Assembly: GCF_028610675.1 (NCBI RefSeq)
Contig: NZ_JAQQWS010000014.1
Location: forward strand, 11,307 to 75,306
Length of the DNA: 64,000 nucleotides
Origin: Alkalihalobacillus pseudalcaliphilus
GTDB lineage: Bacteria; Bacillota; Bacilli; Bacillales; Bacillaceae_D
Reading direction: 5' to 3'
The translations under genes were made by a program, and so were the position numbers. The notes under the pieces are model-generated. The model was not told where the DNA came from, did not search any database, and saw only the letters and a list, made by a program, of their open reading frames with translations. Numbering within the stretch: position 1 is the stretch's first letter; every line of letters starts with the position of its first letter. Positions 63,630 to 64,000 of the stretch are shown piece after piece.

Positions 63630-64000
63630 GGTTTGGCCTCAGTATCTGCACATTAACCCCCTCTTTGTGCAGATACTCCGTGGTTTGGCCTCAGTATCTG
63701 CACATTAACCCTCTCTTTGTGCAGATACTCCGTGGTTTGGCTTCCGTATCTGCACATTAACCCCCTCTTTGTGCAGATACTCCAAGGTTTTGCCTCCGTA
63801 TCTGCACATTAACCCTCTCTTTGTGCAGATACTCCAAGGTTTTGCCTCAGTATCTGCACATTAACCCTCTCTTTGTGCAGATACTCCGTGGTTTTGCCTC
63901 CGTATCTGCACATTAACCCTCTCTTGTGCAGATACTCCGTGGTTTTGCCTCAGTATCTGCACATTAGCCCTCTCTTTGTGCAGATACTCCGTGGTTTGGC
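63630..64000. repeat. Tandem array E, 52-bp units, running off the window
   Basis: Units of CCTCTCTTTGTGCAGATACT, CCGTGGTTTTGCCTC and AGTATCTGCACATTAAC repeat every 52 bp. In the canonical unit, GTGCAGATACT and AGTATCTGCAC are a perfect 11-bp inverted repeat around 15 bases. About seven units are seen up to the window edge. Sequence family shared with array C, 44 kb away. Confidence 0.92.

Overview
The window comes from a low-GC, endospore-forming member of the Bacillaceae. Most genes lie on the minus strand, and the order crh-whiA-glmR-rapZ-yvcI-trxB-TPR gene-his operon-yvoF-ppaX-yvoD-lgt-hprK-yvlDCB-uvrAB-minJ-ctpB-ftsXE-cccB-yvjA-prfB-secA-hpf follows, as I remember it, the Bacillus subtilis chromosome. 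A BclA-like collagen protein and WhiA fit a spore former. Genus cannot be decided from the sequence alone, although the dispersed repeats recall alkaliphilic Bacillus relatives.

Left end (1-10 kb), mostly plus strand: a glutaredoxin-like gene, a NERD-domain protein, then a sugar-uptake module of two MalF/MalG-type permeases, a lipoprotein binding protein and a YesM/YesN-type sensor kinase and AraC-type regulator. It has no ATPase, so a shared MsmX-type ATPase is presumably encoded elsewhere. A perfect cre site precedes the permeases, and crh and hprK, two proteins that drive CcpA regulation, lie further along in the window.

10-18.6 kb: clpP with a CtsR operator over its -35 box, then a cluster of DnaA boxes, then crh, whiA, glmR, rapZ, yvcI, trxB and a TPR gene. 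19.3-26.4 kb: a CHY zinc-finger gene and a compact eight-gene histidine operon (hisZGDBHAFI). 26.8-41 kb: envelope, DNA-repair and division genes (lgt, hprK, yvlDCB, uvrAB, minJ, ctpB). 42-47.8 kb is accessory: a permease/TIGR03943 pair and a large collagen-like exosporium-type protein interrupted by two assembly gaps. 47.9-59.4 kb: an EnvC-like M23 hydrolase with ftsEX, cytochrome c551, a YitT protein, prfB with its programmed frameshift, secA and hpf. 59.7-63.5 kb: an orphan coiled-coil membrane protein, the 5-oxoprolinase genes pxpBAC and a broken ribokinase gene.

The least ordinary feature is the intergenic DNA. Five tandem arrays of 51- or 52-bp units (790-1288, 15712-16243, 18701-19332, 53268-54174, 63630-64000) belong to three sequence families, and the units carry inverted-repeat arms. 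Several shorter dispersed modules, some with hairpins, recur between operons in both orientations. All four 100-N gaps fall inside repeats. I recognised no transposase, tRNA, rRNA or CRISPR array.
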